Below are positions 33,076 through 42,580 of a DNA stretch of 64,000 nt, piece by piece (positions within the stretch are counted from its first letter, which is position 1; each line of letters opens with the position of its first letter). The position numbers and the translations under genes are program-made. The DNA is taken from contig NZ_WIAO01000022.1 of NCBI RefSeq assembly GCF_009451885.1, forward strand, positions 1-64,000, given 5' to 3'. Source of the stretch: Glycomyces albidus (GTDB lineage: Bacteria; Actinomycetota; Actinomycetes; Mycobacteriales; Micromonosporaceae). The notes below the pieces were generated by a model. The model had not been told where the DNA came from, ran no database searches, and was given only the letters and a program-made list of their open reading frames with translations.

Positions 33076-34647
33076 ATGCCTGCACCCAAGTCCCTGGTCG
33101 AGCGCGTCCCGACGCGCTTGGCCGCCCTCATCGGCGCCGCCGCCGTCGGCGCCGGGGCGTTCGCGCTCCCCGCCCAGGCCCAGACGCCCGAACCCGAGGC
33201 GACCGTCGTGTTCGGCGAGCCCGTCGAAGCCGGCGCCGACTTCGCGACCGGCTCGATCGTGCTCGAGTTCGGCGACGACTTCACCCCCGGCGAGCACGAG
33301 GTCTTCGCGCAGCTCAGCGTCTACGGGAACGGCTGGGAGCTCGCCGACGGCGAGACCGGCGACGGCGCCTGCCTGATGGAGATGGTCCCGCCCCAGGCGG
33401 TCAACTGCACCGCCGAGGCCGCCGACGCCGAGATCGAGTTCGCGTTCGACTACACCACCGCCGACGTGGCCCCGGGCGAGTACGACTGGTCCCTGCTGGT
33501 CGCCGTCGACGACGCCGTGCTCGACCCGGTCAGCGGCACCGTCGAGGTCGTCTCCCCCGACGCCGGCGACTCGCCGTTCCGCTACGCCCCCTTGTCGCTC
33601 GAGATCGAGTCCGGCAGCACCGTCGACGCCGGCCCGATGTACCTCCAGGACGGCGATCTCCCGGCCGACACGGCCGCGCTGGTCTACGGGGTCTCCGCCC
33701 CCGACTACATCCTCAGCGGCACGGCCGAGGTGACCGCGCCGTACGACAACTGCTTCGACGGGTTCGCCGGCGGCCCCGGCGTCACGTGCGTCGTCACCGA
33801 CTTCCCGGACCAGGCCGGCGCCGCGATGGTGACCACCCAGCCGATCTCGTTCACCGTGTTCAAGGAGGTCCCCGGACCGGTCGAGCTCTGCGGCTGCTTC
33901 TTCGAGGTCCGCGCGGTGAACGCCGAGGAGCTCGAAGCCGAGTTCGGCGACGTGCCCTCCACCGGCGACCTGTTCGGTCTGGGCATCGCCGACGGGTCCC
34001 ACGACCCGGACGACTTCGACGAGTACGGCTCGATCGAGATCACGACCTCCCCGAACCACCCGTACGACCTCGCCGTCGATGACGCGAACATCAAGGGCGA
34101 CAACGGCGACCAGGTCACCGTGACCATCCCGGTCGAGAACGCCGGCCCGGCCGACGCCTGGAGCTTCTTCGACGGCCCCGGCTCGTACGCACTCGTCGGC
34201 GAGCTGCCGAAGGGCACCGAGTTCGTGTCGGTCGCCTCCGACGACTCGGCGTACTGCCGGGAGTTCACCGGTGAATTCGTCGGCGAGACCCTCCCCGCGA
34301 TCGAGGACCGCGACGCGGCCGACTTCGTCTGCATCTTCACCAGTATCCCGAAGGACGCCTCGTACGAGGTCGAGCTGAAGGTCAAGGTCACCGACGAGAA
34401 CGCGAACGCCAAGGGCGTCCTCCAGATCGTCGCGTTCCAGAACGAGGGCTACCCCGGCGCGATCGAGGTCGAGCTCGACGACAACCGGGCCGACCTGGTC
34501 CTCAACGGCACCGGCTCCGGTTCCGGGAAACTCCCGACGACCGGTTCGTCGATGACGTGGATCCTCGCCGGCGCGGCCGCCGCCCTGGTCCTGGGCGTCG
34601 TCCTCTTCATCGCCACCCGCCGCCGCAAGGCCGCCCCGGCCGAGTAG
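33076..34647 (+). CDS. LPXTG-anchored surface protein
   Basis: The 523-residue exported protein has a Sec signal peptide (basic start, hydrophobic core about 15-30, AQA cleavage region) and an acidic ectodomain built of beta-rich segments. A CARDB-like segment (about 340-470, with VTVTIPVENAGPADAW) is followed by the sorting signal KLPTTG, a hydrophobic helix and RRRK. Six or more Cys in the ectodomain suggest disulfides. It should be linked to peptidoglycan by a sortase, which is not in this window. AAGGAA precedes the ATG at 33076 by 6 nt. Confidence 0.88.
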   Translation: MPAPKSLVERVPTRLAALIGAAAVGAGAFALPAQAQTPEPEATVVFGEPVEAGADFATGSIVLEFGDDFTPGEHEVFAQLSVYGNGWELADGETGDGACLMEMVPPQAVNCTAEAADAEIEFAFDYTTADVAPGEYDWSLLVAVDDAVLDPVSGTVEVVSPDAGDSPFRYAPLSLEIESGSTVDAGPMYLQDGDLPADTAALVYGVSAPDYILSGTAEVTAPYDNCFDGFAGGPGVTCVVTDFPDQAGAAMVTTQPISFTVFKEVPGPVELCGCFFEVRAVNAEELEAEFGDVPSTGDLFGLGIADGSHDPDDFDEYGSIEITTSPNHPYDLAVDDANIKGDNGDQVTVTIPVENAGPADAWSFFDGPGSYALVGELPKGTEFVSVASDDSAYCREFTGEFVGETLPAIEDRDAADFVCIFTSIPKDASYEVELKVKVTDENANAKGVLQIVAFQNEGYPGAIEVELDDNRADLVLNGTGSGSGKLPTTGSSMTWILAGAAAALVLGVVLFIATRRRKAAPAE

Positions 34648-34679
34648 CCGCACGAACCACCCTCACCAGGAAACACCCG

Positions 34680-34709
34680 CGAGCGCCCGTCCTGCCGGAC
34701 GGGCGCTCG
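34680..34709 (+). terminator. Hairpin terminator after the LPXTG gene
   Basis: CGAGCGCCCGTCC (34680-34692) and GGACGGGCGCTCG (34697-34709) form a perfect 13-bp stem with a TGCC loop. Confidence 0.85.
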
Positions 34710-34935
34710 TCGCATACCGCGGCCCCGGAAACGCCGGCGGACTCCCGGCTTCGCCGGACGGTCGAACGCCGTCAGGGACGACGAAGCGGGCCCCGGCCGC
34801 GGGGCGGCCAGGGCCCTTGCCCGTGTCCGGGCGGACGAAACGCGCCGGGCCCGGAGGCCGCGACGCGTCGCCGTCAGTGTGTTGGAATTGTGCAGTCTCG
34901 GCTCGGCGCCTTGTGGGCGCGCTCGCCGCTCGGAC

Positions 34936-35154
34936 CTAGCGGGCCAGGCCGGCGAGGGCGCGGCCCTCGACGCGGTCGGCCACGCGGCGCAGGACGCCGG
35001 CGGTCGAGAGGCGGACCTTCTCGGGACGGGTGACGCCGAAGGCATACGGCTTGTCAGCCCGACCGTCGTCAACGACCGGGGCGTTCGGCAGGGCCGAGGT
35101 GGCAACGGTGTTGGCGGCGTCGACTGCGAGGTAAGCACCTACGAATTCGTGCAT
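34936..35154 (-). CDS. Small hypothetical protein, 72 aa
   Basis: I chose this frame because GGAAGGA lies 6 nt before its ATG at 35154. The peptide begins MHEFVGAYLAVDAANTVA, then is charged (DDGRADKPYAFGV, RPEKVRLST) and ends in LAGLAR. There is no TM segment or known domain. It is isolated between a terminator and a 324-bp gap, so it is probably a single-gene unit. Confidence 0.45.
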   Translation of the reverse strand: MHEFVGAYLAVDAANTVATSALPNAPVVDDGRADKPYAFGVTRPEKVRLSTAGVLRRVADRVEGRALAGLAR

Positions 35155-35478
35155 GATGATTCCTTCCCGGCGGGGTGCGCCGGATCGTGGATTCTGAAGG
35201 GGGAACCGCTCGTCGATGACGCCATTGTCGACGGCGGGGAACCGTTGCGATCGCCTTGGACCGCTTCGGGAGGCCGCTCGCGGAATCGGTTCGGGTTCGC
35301 CGTTCCGGCTCCGCCTCTCTGGGCCTCTGCATCAATGTTAAGCCCGCCTGACGAGGGAAATCCAGCGATTTCGCGTGGGTCACAGGTGGCCCGCGACACT
35401 GTCTACAAAGCACTTAGTTACCGTTCGGTTATCGAATTCGACGAGCAGGTTTCGGGCCCGTGGCGGTACGCTGTCCTG
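35155..35478. other. Gene-free stretch upstream of the P1 peptidase
   Basis: No gene is seen. It contains two direct GGGGAACCG copies (35200-35208 and 35238-35246) with GTCGA/TCGAC inverted elements between them, and a less GC-rich right third (35330-35450). These could be promoters or operators for the divergent 72-residue gene and the P1 peptidase gene. Confidence 0.4.
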
Positions 35479-36303
35479 ATGCGGGACTTGGGAGTTCGCG
35501 TCGGTCACTGGACCGGCGAGCACACCGGCTGCACGGTGCTGCTGTTCGAGGAGGCGGTGCTCGCCTCCGGCGAAGTCCGCGGCGGCGCCCCCGCCAGCCG
35601 CGAGATCGAGCTCCTCGACCCCCTCCGCTCCAACACCGGCATCGACGCCGTCCTCCTCACCGGCGGCTCCGCCTTCGGCCTGGCCGCCGCCGACGGCGTC
35701 ATGCAGTGGCTCGCCGAACGCGGCCGCGGCGTCCCCACCTCCGGCGGGACCGTCCCGATCGTCCCGGCCCTCGGCCTCTACGACCTCGACGGATCCGGGA
35801 ACGTCCCCGCCGCCGCCCACGGCTACGAAGCCTGCGACGCCGCCATGGCCCCGTTCGAGCCCGCCCTCGACGGCCCGATCGGCGCCGGCCGCGGCGCCAC
35901 CGTCGGCCAGTGGCGCGGGGCCACCCTCCCGTCAGGGCTGCGGACCGCCACCGTGAACGCCGGACCGGTCGTGGTCACCGCGCTCGCCGCGGTCAACGCC
36001 TTCGGCGAGCCCGGGCCGCTCGACCGGGACCTGCTCCAGCCCGAGGGCTTCGCCGCCGGCGCGTTCGGCCGCAACACCACCATCGGCGTCGTCGCCACGA
36101 ACGCCAGGCTCGACAAGGTCGAATGCGCGCTCGTCTCGCAGGGCGCGCACGACGGGCTGGCGAAGGCGATCAGCCCCGTCCACACCCGGATGGACGGCGA
36201 CGCGTTCATCGCCGCCTCCTGCGGCACGGTCCCCGCCTCGGTCGACGTCGTGCGCGCCCTCGCCGTCGAGGCCGTCGCCGAGGCGATCGCCGACTACGAC
36301 TGA
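35479..36303 (+). CDS. P1 (S58/DmpA-like) family peptidase
   Basis: The 274-residue protein belongs to the N-terminal-nucleophile P1 family of aminopeptidases and beta-peptidyl peptidases that cleave themselves into two subunits. It has VGHWTGEHTGCTV, the VLLTGGSAFGLAAADGVM core and GRNTTIGVVATNA, in which the Asn-Thr bond is the expected autocleavage site and Thr the nucleophile. The ATG at 35479 stands 6 nt after TACGCT (35467-35472), suggesting a leaderless mRNA. Confidence 0.87.
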   Translation: MRDLGVRVGHWTGEHTGCTVLLFEEAVLASGEVRGGAPASREIELLDPLRSNTGIDAVLLTGGSAFGLAAADGVMQWLAERGRGVPTSGGTVPIVPALGLYDLDGSGNVPAAAHGYEACDAAMAPFEPALDGPIGAGRGATVGQWRGATLPSGLRTATVNAGPVVVTALAAVNAFGEPGPLDRDLLQPEGFAAGAFGRNTTIGVVATNARLDKVECALVSQGAHDGLAKAISPVHTRMDGDAFIAASCGTVPASVDVVRALAVEAVAEAIADYD

Positions 36304-36347
36304 GCGGCCGCCCCGACCGGTGGCGCCGCGGCCCTAAGCTGCCGGAC

Positions 36348-37289
36348 ATGAGACGTTCCCGGGCCGCGATGCTCGCACTGCCGCTCCTCCTCGCCGCCGG
36401 CGCCCTCGCCGCGTGCACGCAGGAGTCCGACGCCGGCGAACCCGCCGCCGAGGACACCGCCGGGCCCGGCACCGAGGATACGGCCGCGGCCGAAGCGCCC
36501 GAAAGCTGGCTCTACCAGCTCACCGGCTACGAGAACGACGCGCTCGACGCCGTCGCCGCCGCGCCCCAGCCCACCGTCGTCATCGACCTCGCCCGCGACG
36601 GCGGCGAGGACTACTTCACCGCCGACGAGATCGCCGCCCTCCACGACGCCGGCAAGACCGTCTACGCCTACTTCTCCATGGGCTCCATCGAGACCTACCG
36701 GCCCGAGTACGGCGCCGTCGCCGGCACCGACCTCGTCCTCAACCAGTGGGGCGACTGGCCCGACGAGTACTTCGTGCGGTACTGGGACCAGCGCTGGTGG
36801 GACCTCGTCATGCAGCCCCGCCTCGACCAGGCCCTCGCCGCCGGATTCGACGGCGTCTACCTCGACGTCACCAACGCCTACGAGGAGATCGACCTCGCCC
36901 TCGTCCCCGGCGAGACCCGCGAGACCCTCGCCCGCAAGATGGCCGACCTCGTCATCGCCGCCGACGCCTACACCGCCGACCGGCTCGCGATCCTCCCCCA
37001 GAACTCCCCCGAGCTCATCGAGCAGACCGGGTACCTCGACGCCATCGACGGCATCGGCATCGAAGACCTCTGGTTCCTCGACACCGACATCCCCTGCACC
37101 GAGGAGTGGTGCGCCGAGAACCTCGCGAACACCCGCGCCGTCCGCGACGCCGGAAAGACCGTCCTCGCCGTCGACTACGCCGCCGACCCCGCCAACCGGG
37201 CCGCCGCCTGCGCCCACTACGCCGAAGAGGGCTTCGCGGGCGCCGTCGCCGGCGTCGACCTCGACGCCGTCCACGAGCCCTGCCAGTAG
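36348..37289 (+). CDS. GH114-like glycoside hydrolase lipoprotein
   Basis: The 313-residue protein has a lipoprotein signal (hydrophobic core then LAAC, Cys about 22), an acidic linker, and a TIM-barrel domain like endo-alpha-1,4-polygalactosaminidase (GH114): VVIDLARDGGEDYF, KTVYAYFSMGSIETYRPEY, FDGVYLDVTNAYEE and ILPQNSPEL, with Asp/Glu at barrel strand ends. It may trim a galactosamine-type exopolysaccharide at the cell surface. TAAGCT (36335-36340) precedes the ATG at 36348 by 7 nt. Its last 73 bp overlap the converging GGDEF gene. Confidence 0.82.
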   Translation: MRRSRAAMLALPLLLAAGALAACTQESDAGEPAAEDTAGPGTEDTAAAEAPESWLYQLTGYENDALDAVAAAPQPTVVIDLARDGGEDYFTADEIAALHDAGKTVYAYFSMGSIETYRPEYGAVAGTDLVLNQWGDWPDEYFVRYWDQRWWDLVMQPRLDQALAAGFDGVYLDVTNAYEEIDLALVPGETRETLARKMADLVIAADAYTADRLAILPQNSPELIEQTGYLDAIDGIGIEDLWFLDTDIPCTEEWCAENLANTRAVRDAGKTVLAVDYAADPANRAAACAHYAEEGFAGAVAGVDLDAVHEPCQ

Positions 37290-38839
37290 ACCCCGCCGAC
37301 CGACCGCGCCTTGAGGGGACCCGGCGTTAAAAGGCCCTTCCGCGACCGCTTCATCTGGTACATCGCCTGGTCCGCGGCCCACAGCGTCTGCGCCGGGTTC
37401 CCGCCCGCCGCCAGCCGGGCCCACCCGATCGACACGTCCACCGGCGTCCCCGGCACCGAGTACTCCCAGTTCTCCGCCGCCACCGCCACCCGGATCCGCT
37501 GCGACACCGCGTCCGCGTCGTACTCCGTCGCGCCCGGCAGCACCATGATGAACTCGTCGCCGCCCGTGCGCGCCAACAGGTCCCCCGACCGCACCACACT
37601 CGACAGCAGCGCCGCCAGCCGCTGCAGGATCGCGTCCCCGGCCTGGTGGCCGTGCGTGTCGTTCACCGCCTTGAACCCGTCCAGATCGAGCACCGCGATC
37701 ATCCCGTCCCCGTCGACCTCCGCCAGGAACGCGTCGAGGCGGCGCCGGTTCGGCAGCCCCGTCAGCTCGTCCGTGTTCGCCCGGTCCGCCCAGCCCGCGG
37801 CCGCCCGCCGCAACTGGTCGTGGTCCACCAGCGCCGCCGCCGACGCCAGGTAGATCGTGTGGAACTCGTTGATCTGCTTGTACAGCGCGTACGTCGTCGC
37901 GTGCGCCGCCAGGATCGACGCCGCGTGGTCGCCCTTCGCCACGAGCGCAAGCGACCGCAGGTGCTGCGGCTCCATCACCCCGAGCGTCTCGTCCCCGATC
38001 TCCCGCGCCTCCAGCACCTCCAGGGCCTCCAGGCCCCGCGCCTGCGCGATCAGCCGCGACGCCCGCGCCATCGTCCGCAGGTCCATCGCCTCCACCGACG
38101 ACGTCTCCTCCGGCAGCAGGTGCTCCACCGACCACTGCTCGCTGAAACCCAGCAGCGAGAGCCGCGCCAGCGCGTAGTGCACCCACTCCAGCTCCCGCGT
38201 GTCCAGGTCGTGCAGGTTCGGCTTCACGCGCCGCAGCTCCTGCCGCAGCTGTCCCGTGCACGCCCGCGGATCGCCCGTGTAGTACCGCAGCAGCGCGTCC
38301 CGCACCCGGATCTCCACGCCCTCCACAGAGGACCGCATCACCCCGGCCCGCTCGGCCAGCGTGTGGCACTGGTCCAGCGCCCCCGCCGCCTGCTGCTGGT
38401 ACCCGCAGTTCGAGAGGATCACCGCCAGGTCGTACCACGCGTCCACCGCCGCCTGGCTCGACTCGGTCATCGACCGCAGCGCGCGCGAGGACAGCACCAG
38501 CCGCTGCGCCGTGAAGTCGAGCGACTTGATGTGGTGGTGGTAGTACCAGGCCGCCAGGGCGTGGTACTTCCCGTCCAGCCGCGGGTCCCGGCAGCGCGCC
38601 ACCGCCGTCCCGGCCTGGTCGATCGTGTTCGGGATCTTGTCGATCGCCCGCTGGTTGATCTGGCCCTGGAGGATGAACAGCCACGCCTGCGCCCGCTGCT
38701 GCGCGGTCTCGGAGTTGTAGACGATCCAGGTCGCCTCGCTGACGGCCTCGGCCACCTGGCCGGACCGCATGAGTCCGCGCAGACGCCGGTACTGGTCGGC
38801 ATAATCACGCGCTGACGTGAGCTCCCTCCGTGGCGTCAC
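37217..38839 (-). CDS. Diguanylate cyclase with helical-repeat sensor region
   Basis: The 540-residue soluble protein has an N-terminal TPR-like helical region (about 1-330, repeated Ala/Leu-rich helix pairs) and a C-terminal GGDEF domain (about 335-510). The GGDEF domain has LTGLPNRRRLDAFL, DLDGFKAVNDTHGH, the inhibitory I-site RSGD exactly five residues before GGDEF, and the active motif RTGGDEFIMVLP. It should make c-di-GMP with product inhibition. The GTG at 38839 has AGGA 8 nt upstream. The last 24 residues are read opposite the GH114 gene and look non-native. Confidence 0.85.
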   Translation of the reverse strand: MTPRRELTSARDYADQYRRLRGLMRSGQVAEAVSEATWIVYNSETAQQRAQAWLFILQGQINQRAIDKIPNTIDQAGTAVARCRDPRLDGKYHALAAWYYHHHIKSLDFTAQRLVLSSRALRSMTESSQAAVDAWYDLAVILSNCGYQQQAAGALDQCHTLAERAGVMRSSVEGVEIRVRDALLRYYTGDPRACTGQLRQELRRVKPNLHDLDTRELEWVHYALARLSLLGFSEQWSVEHLLPEETSSVEAMDLRTMARASRLIAQARGLEALEVLEAREIGDETLGVMEPQHLRSLALVAKGDHAASILAAHATTYALYKQINEFHTIYLASAAALVDHDQLRRAAAGWADRANTDELTGLPNRRRLDAFLAEVDGDGMIAVLDLDGFKAVNDTHGHQAGDAILQRLAALLSSVVRSGDLLARTGGDEFIMVLPGATEYDADAVSQRIRVAVAAENWEYSVPGTPVDVSIGWARLAAGGNPAQTLWAADQAMYQMKRSRKGLLTPGPLKARSVGGVYWQGSWTASRSTPATAPAKPSSA

Positions 38840-38983
38840 GCGCTCTATCCTGCCACCGCCGCGGCGATATATCCAGTGCCGCAGGTGCCGGCCCCGGACC
38901 GCCCGTCCCCCGGATGCGCATGGGCCCGAACCGTTTTCCTCCGCCGCGCGGCTTCGGCCCTTACAGTTGGGGCATTGCCCGAA

Positions 38984-39934
38984 ATGGAAGGATGGTGCGC
39001 TTTGGTCCCAGCGTGTCCATGCACCGCCTGCGGCGAGCCGCTGCCCGACGCCCCCGGCGCGACCGTGCTCGCCTGCGACGCGTGCGGCACCGCCCACCAC
39101 GGCCGCCCCGCCGCGCGGCGCCTCGTGGACCCCGACTGGGCCGCCCTGCCGCCCAAGGCCACGGCCCGCTACGCCGACGACACCCCCGACGCCGTCATCG
39201 TCCCCGACGCCGTGGTCCCCTTCAACGTCGAACGGCGCGAAGCCCGGCGCCTCCTGCGCGAACGCGCCCGCCGCCGCTGGTTCGCCCCCGCCGCGTTCCG
39301 CCGCGTCGACCAATCGCCCTCGTTCCGGGCCGCCTACCTGCCGTACTGGGTGTGGAGCGCCTGGACGCACTCGCGGTACCGCGCGGCCCGCGGCGACGTC
39401 CACTGGACCCAGACCGCCCAGGGCGCCCGCGTGCGCGCCATGCTCTGGCGCCCCGCCGCGGGCGCCGTCGACCGCGCCTTCGCCGACATCGCCGTCCCGG
39501 CGACGGTCCTCCTCGAAGCGCGCATGCTCGCCGACCTCATGCGGGACTGGGACCTCGGCGCCGCCGTCCCGTTCGCGCCCGGCCGCCTCGAAGGCCGGTG
39601 GGTGCAGCGGTACGACCTCGAACCTGAGGTCGGGCTGGCGCTCGCGAAGGCGCGGATGGCGGCCGAGGTGGAGCGGGAGGTGCGGGAGCGGATCGGCGGG
39701 GACGCGCAGCACGTGCCGGTGATCGACACCGCGTACACGGGCCTGTCCTACCGGCTGGTGCTGCTGCCGGTGTGGCTGGCGTCGTACCCGCACCGGGGCC
39801 GGCGGCGGATGGTCGCGGTGCACGGCGAGACCGGCCGGGTGGTGGCCGGGCGCCCGTGGAGCGGGCCGAAGCTCGCGGCCGCGCTCGCGATCGCCGCGAT
39901 TGTGGCGAGCATCATGTTCTTTTCGCTCGGCTGA
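38984..39934 (+). CDS. Zinc-ribbon membrane-anchored protein
   Basis: The 316-residue protein begins with a zinc ribbon (CPCTACGEPL...CDACG, residues about 11-36). A conserved actinobacterial domain follows with VPFNVERREARRLLRE, AYLPYWVWSAWTHSRYRAARG and GLSYRLVLLPVWLASY, and one C-terminal TM (about 295-313) ends the protein. Relatives are often labelled TFIIB-type zinc ribbon or helicase-like, with no experimental support; there are no helicase motifs here. The ATG at 38984 is tentative because no strong ribosome-binding site is visible. Confidence 0.7.
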   Translation: MEGWCALVPACPCTACGEPLPDAPGATVLACDACGTAHHGRPAARRLVDPDWAALPPKATARYADDTPDAVIVPDAVVPFNVERREARRLLRERARRRWFAPAAFRRVDQSPSFRAAYLPYWVWSAWTHSRYRAARGDVHWTQTAQGARVRAMLWRPAAGAVDRAFADIAVPATVLLEARMLADLMRDWDLGAAVPFAPGRLEGRWVQRYDLEPEVGLALAKARMAAEVEREVRERIGGDAQHVPVIDTAYTGLSYRLVLLPVWLASYPHRGRRRMVAVHGETGRVVAGRPWSGPKLAAALAIAAIVASIMFFSLG

Positions 39935-40117
39935 TTCGCGTACTTCCTCACCGACGGCCGGGCGGGATGGTATGCGAGGCGGCTACCCGGTGAACATGAA
40001 CTACTGTCTGGTGAACGCAACCGCGCCGGTGGACCACGCGTGTTCACCGCAGAGCGGGCCAGCCTCCCCCGGCTGCGCCGCGACACCCCACCTGACGTTG
40101 TTCCCGGGAGAAGACTC

Positions 40118-41269
40118 ATGGGCAACCCGCGCAAGCATGCCGCCAAGGCGACCTCGCCTTGGTGGGCGAAGGCGATGGTCATCAGCGGTTCGATGGTCAT
40201 GGTGGTCGCCGGCGGCGGCGCCGTCGCCGCACAGGTCAGCCTGAACCTGGTGAACAACTCGGTGAACCAGGAGGACCTCCTCGGCGACCAGCGCGTCGAG
40301 ACCGAGGAGGGCGCCGCGATCGAGGGGCCGATGAACTTCCTCGTCCTCGGCACCGACGAGCGGGTGGACGCGGGCGGCGAGGCCCGCACCGACGCGAACA
40401 TCATCGTGCACGTCAACGCGGACCTGACGCAGGTGTCGATGATCTCGCTGCCGCGCGACCTGCTGGTCGACGTCCCCTCGGGCGTCCCGGCGGAGCAGAC
40501 GAAGCTGACCGAGGCGTTCGCGTACTCCGAGGACTGGGGCGAGTCGTTCCAGAACACGGCCGAGACGATCACCGAGCTCACCGGCATCCAGTTCGACGGC
40601 GGCGCGATCGCGAACTTCGAGGGCTTCCTCGACATGGTCGACGAGCTCGGCAGCATCGAGCTGTGCCCCTGGCACGAGATCACCTCGATCCACACGGACA
40701 AGACGTTCCCGGCCGGCTGCGCCGAGTACGACAAGAAGGACGCGCTCGACCTGGTGCGCCAGCGGTACGGCTGGGACTGGGACGAGGACTACGCGAACGG
40801 CACATGGGGGGACTTCGGGCGCCAGAAGATGCAGCAGCAGGCGATCAAGAAGATCCTCGAGCGGGCCAAGGAGAACGGCTACGCGACGAACCCGGCGAAG
40901 GCCGTGGAGCTGCTCGGCTCGTTCGGCGACGCGCTTACGGTCGACGTCGGCGGGTACAACCTGGTGGACATGATCACGCAGATGCGCGACATCGACCCGA
41001 ACGAGATCCTGTCGATCGGCACGCCGTCCTCGGAGGGCAGCATCAACGGCACCTCGTACGTCCTCATCCACGAGGGCACGGACGAGGAGGTCGCGTCCGA
41101 GGCCCTGTGGGAGGCGATCGCCACCGACACGGTCGAGCAGTGGGCGTGCGAGCACCCCGACTGGCTGAGCGGGGACTCCGCGCCGGACTGCACGGCGGTC
41201 ACGGGCGGCGCCACCGCGGACGCCACTGCGGAGACCCCTACCGACGGATCCTCGGAGACCGCCGATTAG
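40118..41269 (+). CDS. LCP family protein, first of three tandem copies
   Basis: The 383-residue protein has a short basic cytoplasmic end, one TM (about 18-40) and an LCP domain: NFLVLGTDERVDAGG, ARTDANIIVHV, ISLPRDLLVDV, FLDMVDELGSIELC and ALDLVRQRY, plus a Thr/Asp-rich tail. It should attach a glycopolymer to peptidoglycan. Cys residues in IELCPWHEI and PAGCAEY are shared with the next copy, probably as a disulfide. GGGAG lies 8 nt before the ATG at 40118. Confidence 0.9.
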   Translation: MGNPRKHAAKATSPWWAKAMVISGSMVMVVAGGGAVAAQVSLNLVNNSVNQEDLLGDQRVETEEGAAIEGPMNFLVLGTDERVDAGGEARTDANIIVHVNADLTQVSMISLPRDLLVDVPSGVPAEQTKLTEAFAYSEDWGESFQNTAETITELTGIQFDGGAIANFEGFLDMVDELGSIELCPWHEITSIHTDKTFPAGCAEYDKKDALDLVRQRYGWDWDEDYANGTWGDFGRQKMQQQAIKKILERAKENGYATNPAKAVELLGSFGDALTVDVGGYNLVDMITQMRDIDPNEILSIGTPSSEGSINGTSYVLIHEGTDEEVASEALWEAIATDTVEQWACEHPDWLSGDSAPDCTAVTGGATADATAETPTDGSSETAD

Positions 41270-41344
41270 CCTGGATCGGGGCGCTCGGGGGCGTTGCCGA
41301 AGCGTTATCAGACGGGATAATGCCGACCTGACGCTGGGAGAAGC

Positions 41345-42466
41345 ATGGCAGTGAAGAGCGGCGCACCCTGGTGGGCCCACCTCATGATGTACGCAGGCGG
41401 CGTGACCATGGTCGTCGCCGGCGCGACCGCGGGGATCGCCCAGTACGCCCTCCACACGGCGAACAACACGATCGAGCAAGAGGACATCATCAACAACCGG
41501 GGCGAGATGGACGTCGAGAACATCGAGGGCCCCCTGAACATCCTCGTGCTCGGCATCGACAAGCAGGGCGACTCCACCCGCTCCGACACCATGATCATGG
41601 TGCACATCAACAAGGAGCTCACCGAGGTCTCGATGGTGTCGCTCCCCCGCGACCTGTACGTGGAGATCCCCGACTGCGGCCCCGACTGGGGCAACAACAC
41701 CTGCATGCAGAAGCTGAACCACGCCGCGTCGATCTCCGACGACTGGGACGTCACCCGCGCGAACGTCGTCGACACGATCTACAACCTCACCGGCGTCGAG
41801 TTCCACATCGGCGCGACCGTCGACTTCAACGGGTTCATGGACCTGGTCGACCTCGTCGGCGAGATCGAGCTGTGCCCCTGGCACGAGATCACCTCGATCC
41901 ACGGCGACAACCGCGTCTTCCCCGAGGGCTGCAACTACTACAACAAGGAGGAGGCCCTCGACCTCATCCGGCAGCGCTACCCGTGGGACGAGCCCGAGGA
42001 CTACGAGCGCGGCCTGTGGGGCGACTACGGCCGCCAGGCGATGCAGCAGCAGGCGATCAAGGCCCTCATCAAGGAACTCAAGGCCGACGGCTACGCCTCG
42101 GACCCGACGCGCCTCAACGACGTCCTCGAGGGCCTGGAGGGCAAGCTGACCCTCGACCTGCCCGAAGGCCTGAGCGCGATCGACCTGGCGCTGAACCTGC
42201 GCGACCTCAACCCGGAGGACATCACGTCGATCCGCGTCCCCGCGACCTCGCAGGAGACCGAGGTCGGATCCTCGGAGGTCATCGCCGAGGGCGAGCAGCA
42301 GATCGCGGCCGACGCGCTGTGGGCCGCGCTCCAGAACGACACCATGACCGAGTGGATCGCCCAGTACCCCGAGTGGGTCAAGCAGACCGGCGGCGACACG
42401 ACCGCCGAGGAGCCGGCCGGCGAGGAGCCGGCCGGCGAAGGGGCCTCCGAGCCCACCACCGACTGA
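41345..42466 (+). CDS. LCP family protein, second tandem copy
   Basis: The 373-residue paralogue has TM about 14-36, NILVLGIDKQGDSTRSDTM, VSLPRDLYVEIPDCG, LNHAASISDDW, the ELCPWHEITSIHGD cysteine segment, ALDLIRQRY and an AEEPAGEEPAGE direct repeat in the tail. It is most like the third copy over the TM and DKQG(D/G)STRSD region, so the pair looks like a recent duplication. GGGAG precedes the ATG at 41345; the gap to the first copy is 75 bp. Confidence 0.9.
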   Translation: MAVKSGAPWWAHLMMYAGGVTMVVAGATAGIAQYALHTANNTIEQEDIINNRGEMDVENIEGPLNILVLGIDKQGDSTRSDTMIMVHINKELTEVSMVSLPRDLYVEIPDCGPDWGNNTCMQKLNHAASISDDWDVTRANVVDTIYNLTGVEFHIGATVDFNGFMDLVDLVGEIELCPWHEITSIHGDNRVFPEGCNYYNKEEALDLIRQRYPWDEPEDYERGLWGDYGRQAMQQQAIKALIKELKADGYASDPTRLNDVLEGLEGKLTLDLPEGLSAIDLALNLRDLNPEDITSIRVPATSQETEVGSSEVIAEGEQQIAADALWAALQNDTMTEWIAQYPEWVKQTGGDTTAEEPAGEEPAGEGASEPTTD

Positions 42467-42482
42467 CGCCCGAACCGTGCAG

Positions 42483-42509
42483 CGGGGCCGCCCTTTCCGG
42501 GCGGCCCCG
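42483..42509 (+). terminator. Hairpin terminator between LCP copies 2 and 3
   Basis: CGGGGCCGCCC (42483-42493) pairs perfectly with GGGCGGCCCCG (42499-42509), 16 bp after the second LCP stop, so copy 3 probably has its own promoter. Confidence 0.8.
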
Positions 42510-42580
42510 TCTCCGTGCAACCGGACCGGCTTCCCGGGGCGCCCTTACTCGGACGAACCCGAACCGACCCTTGGAGCTGC

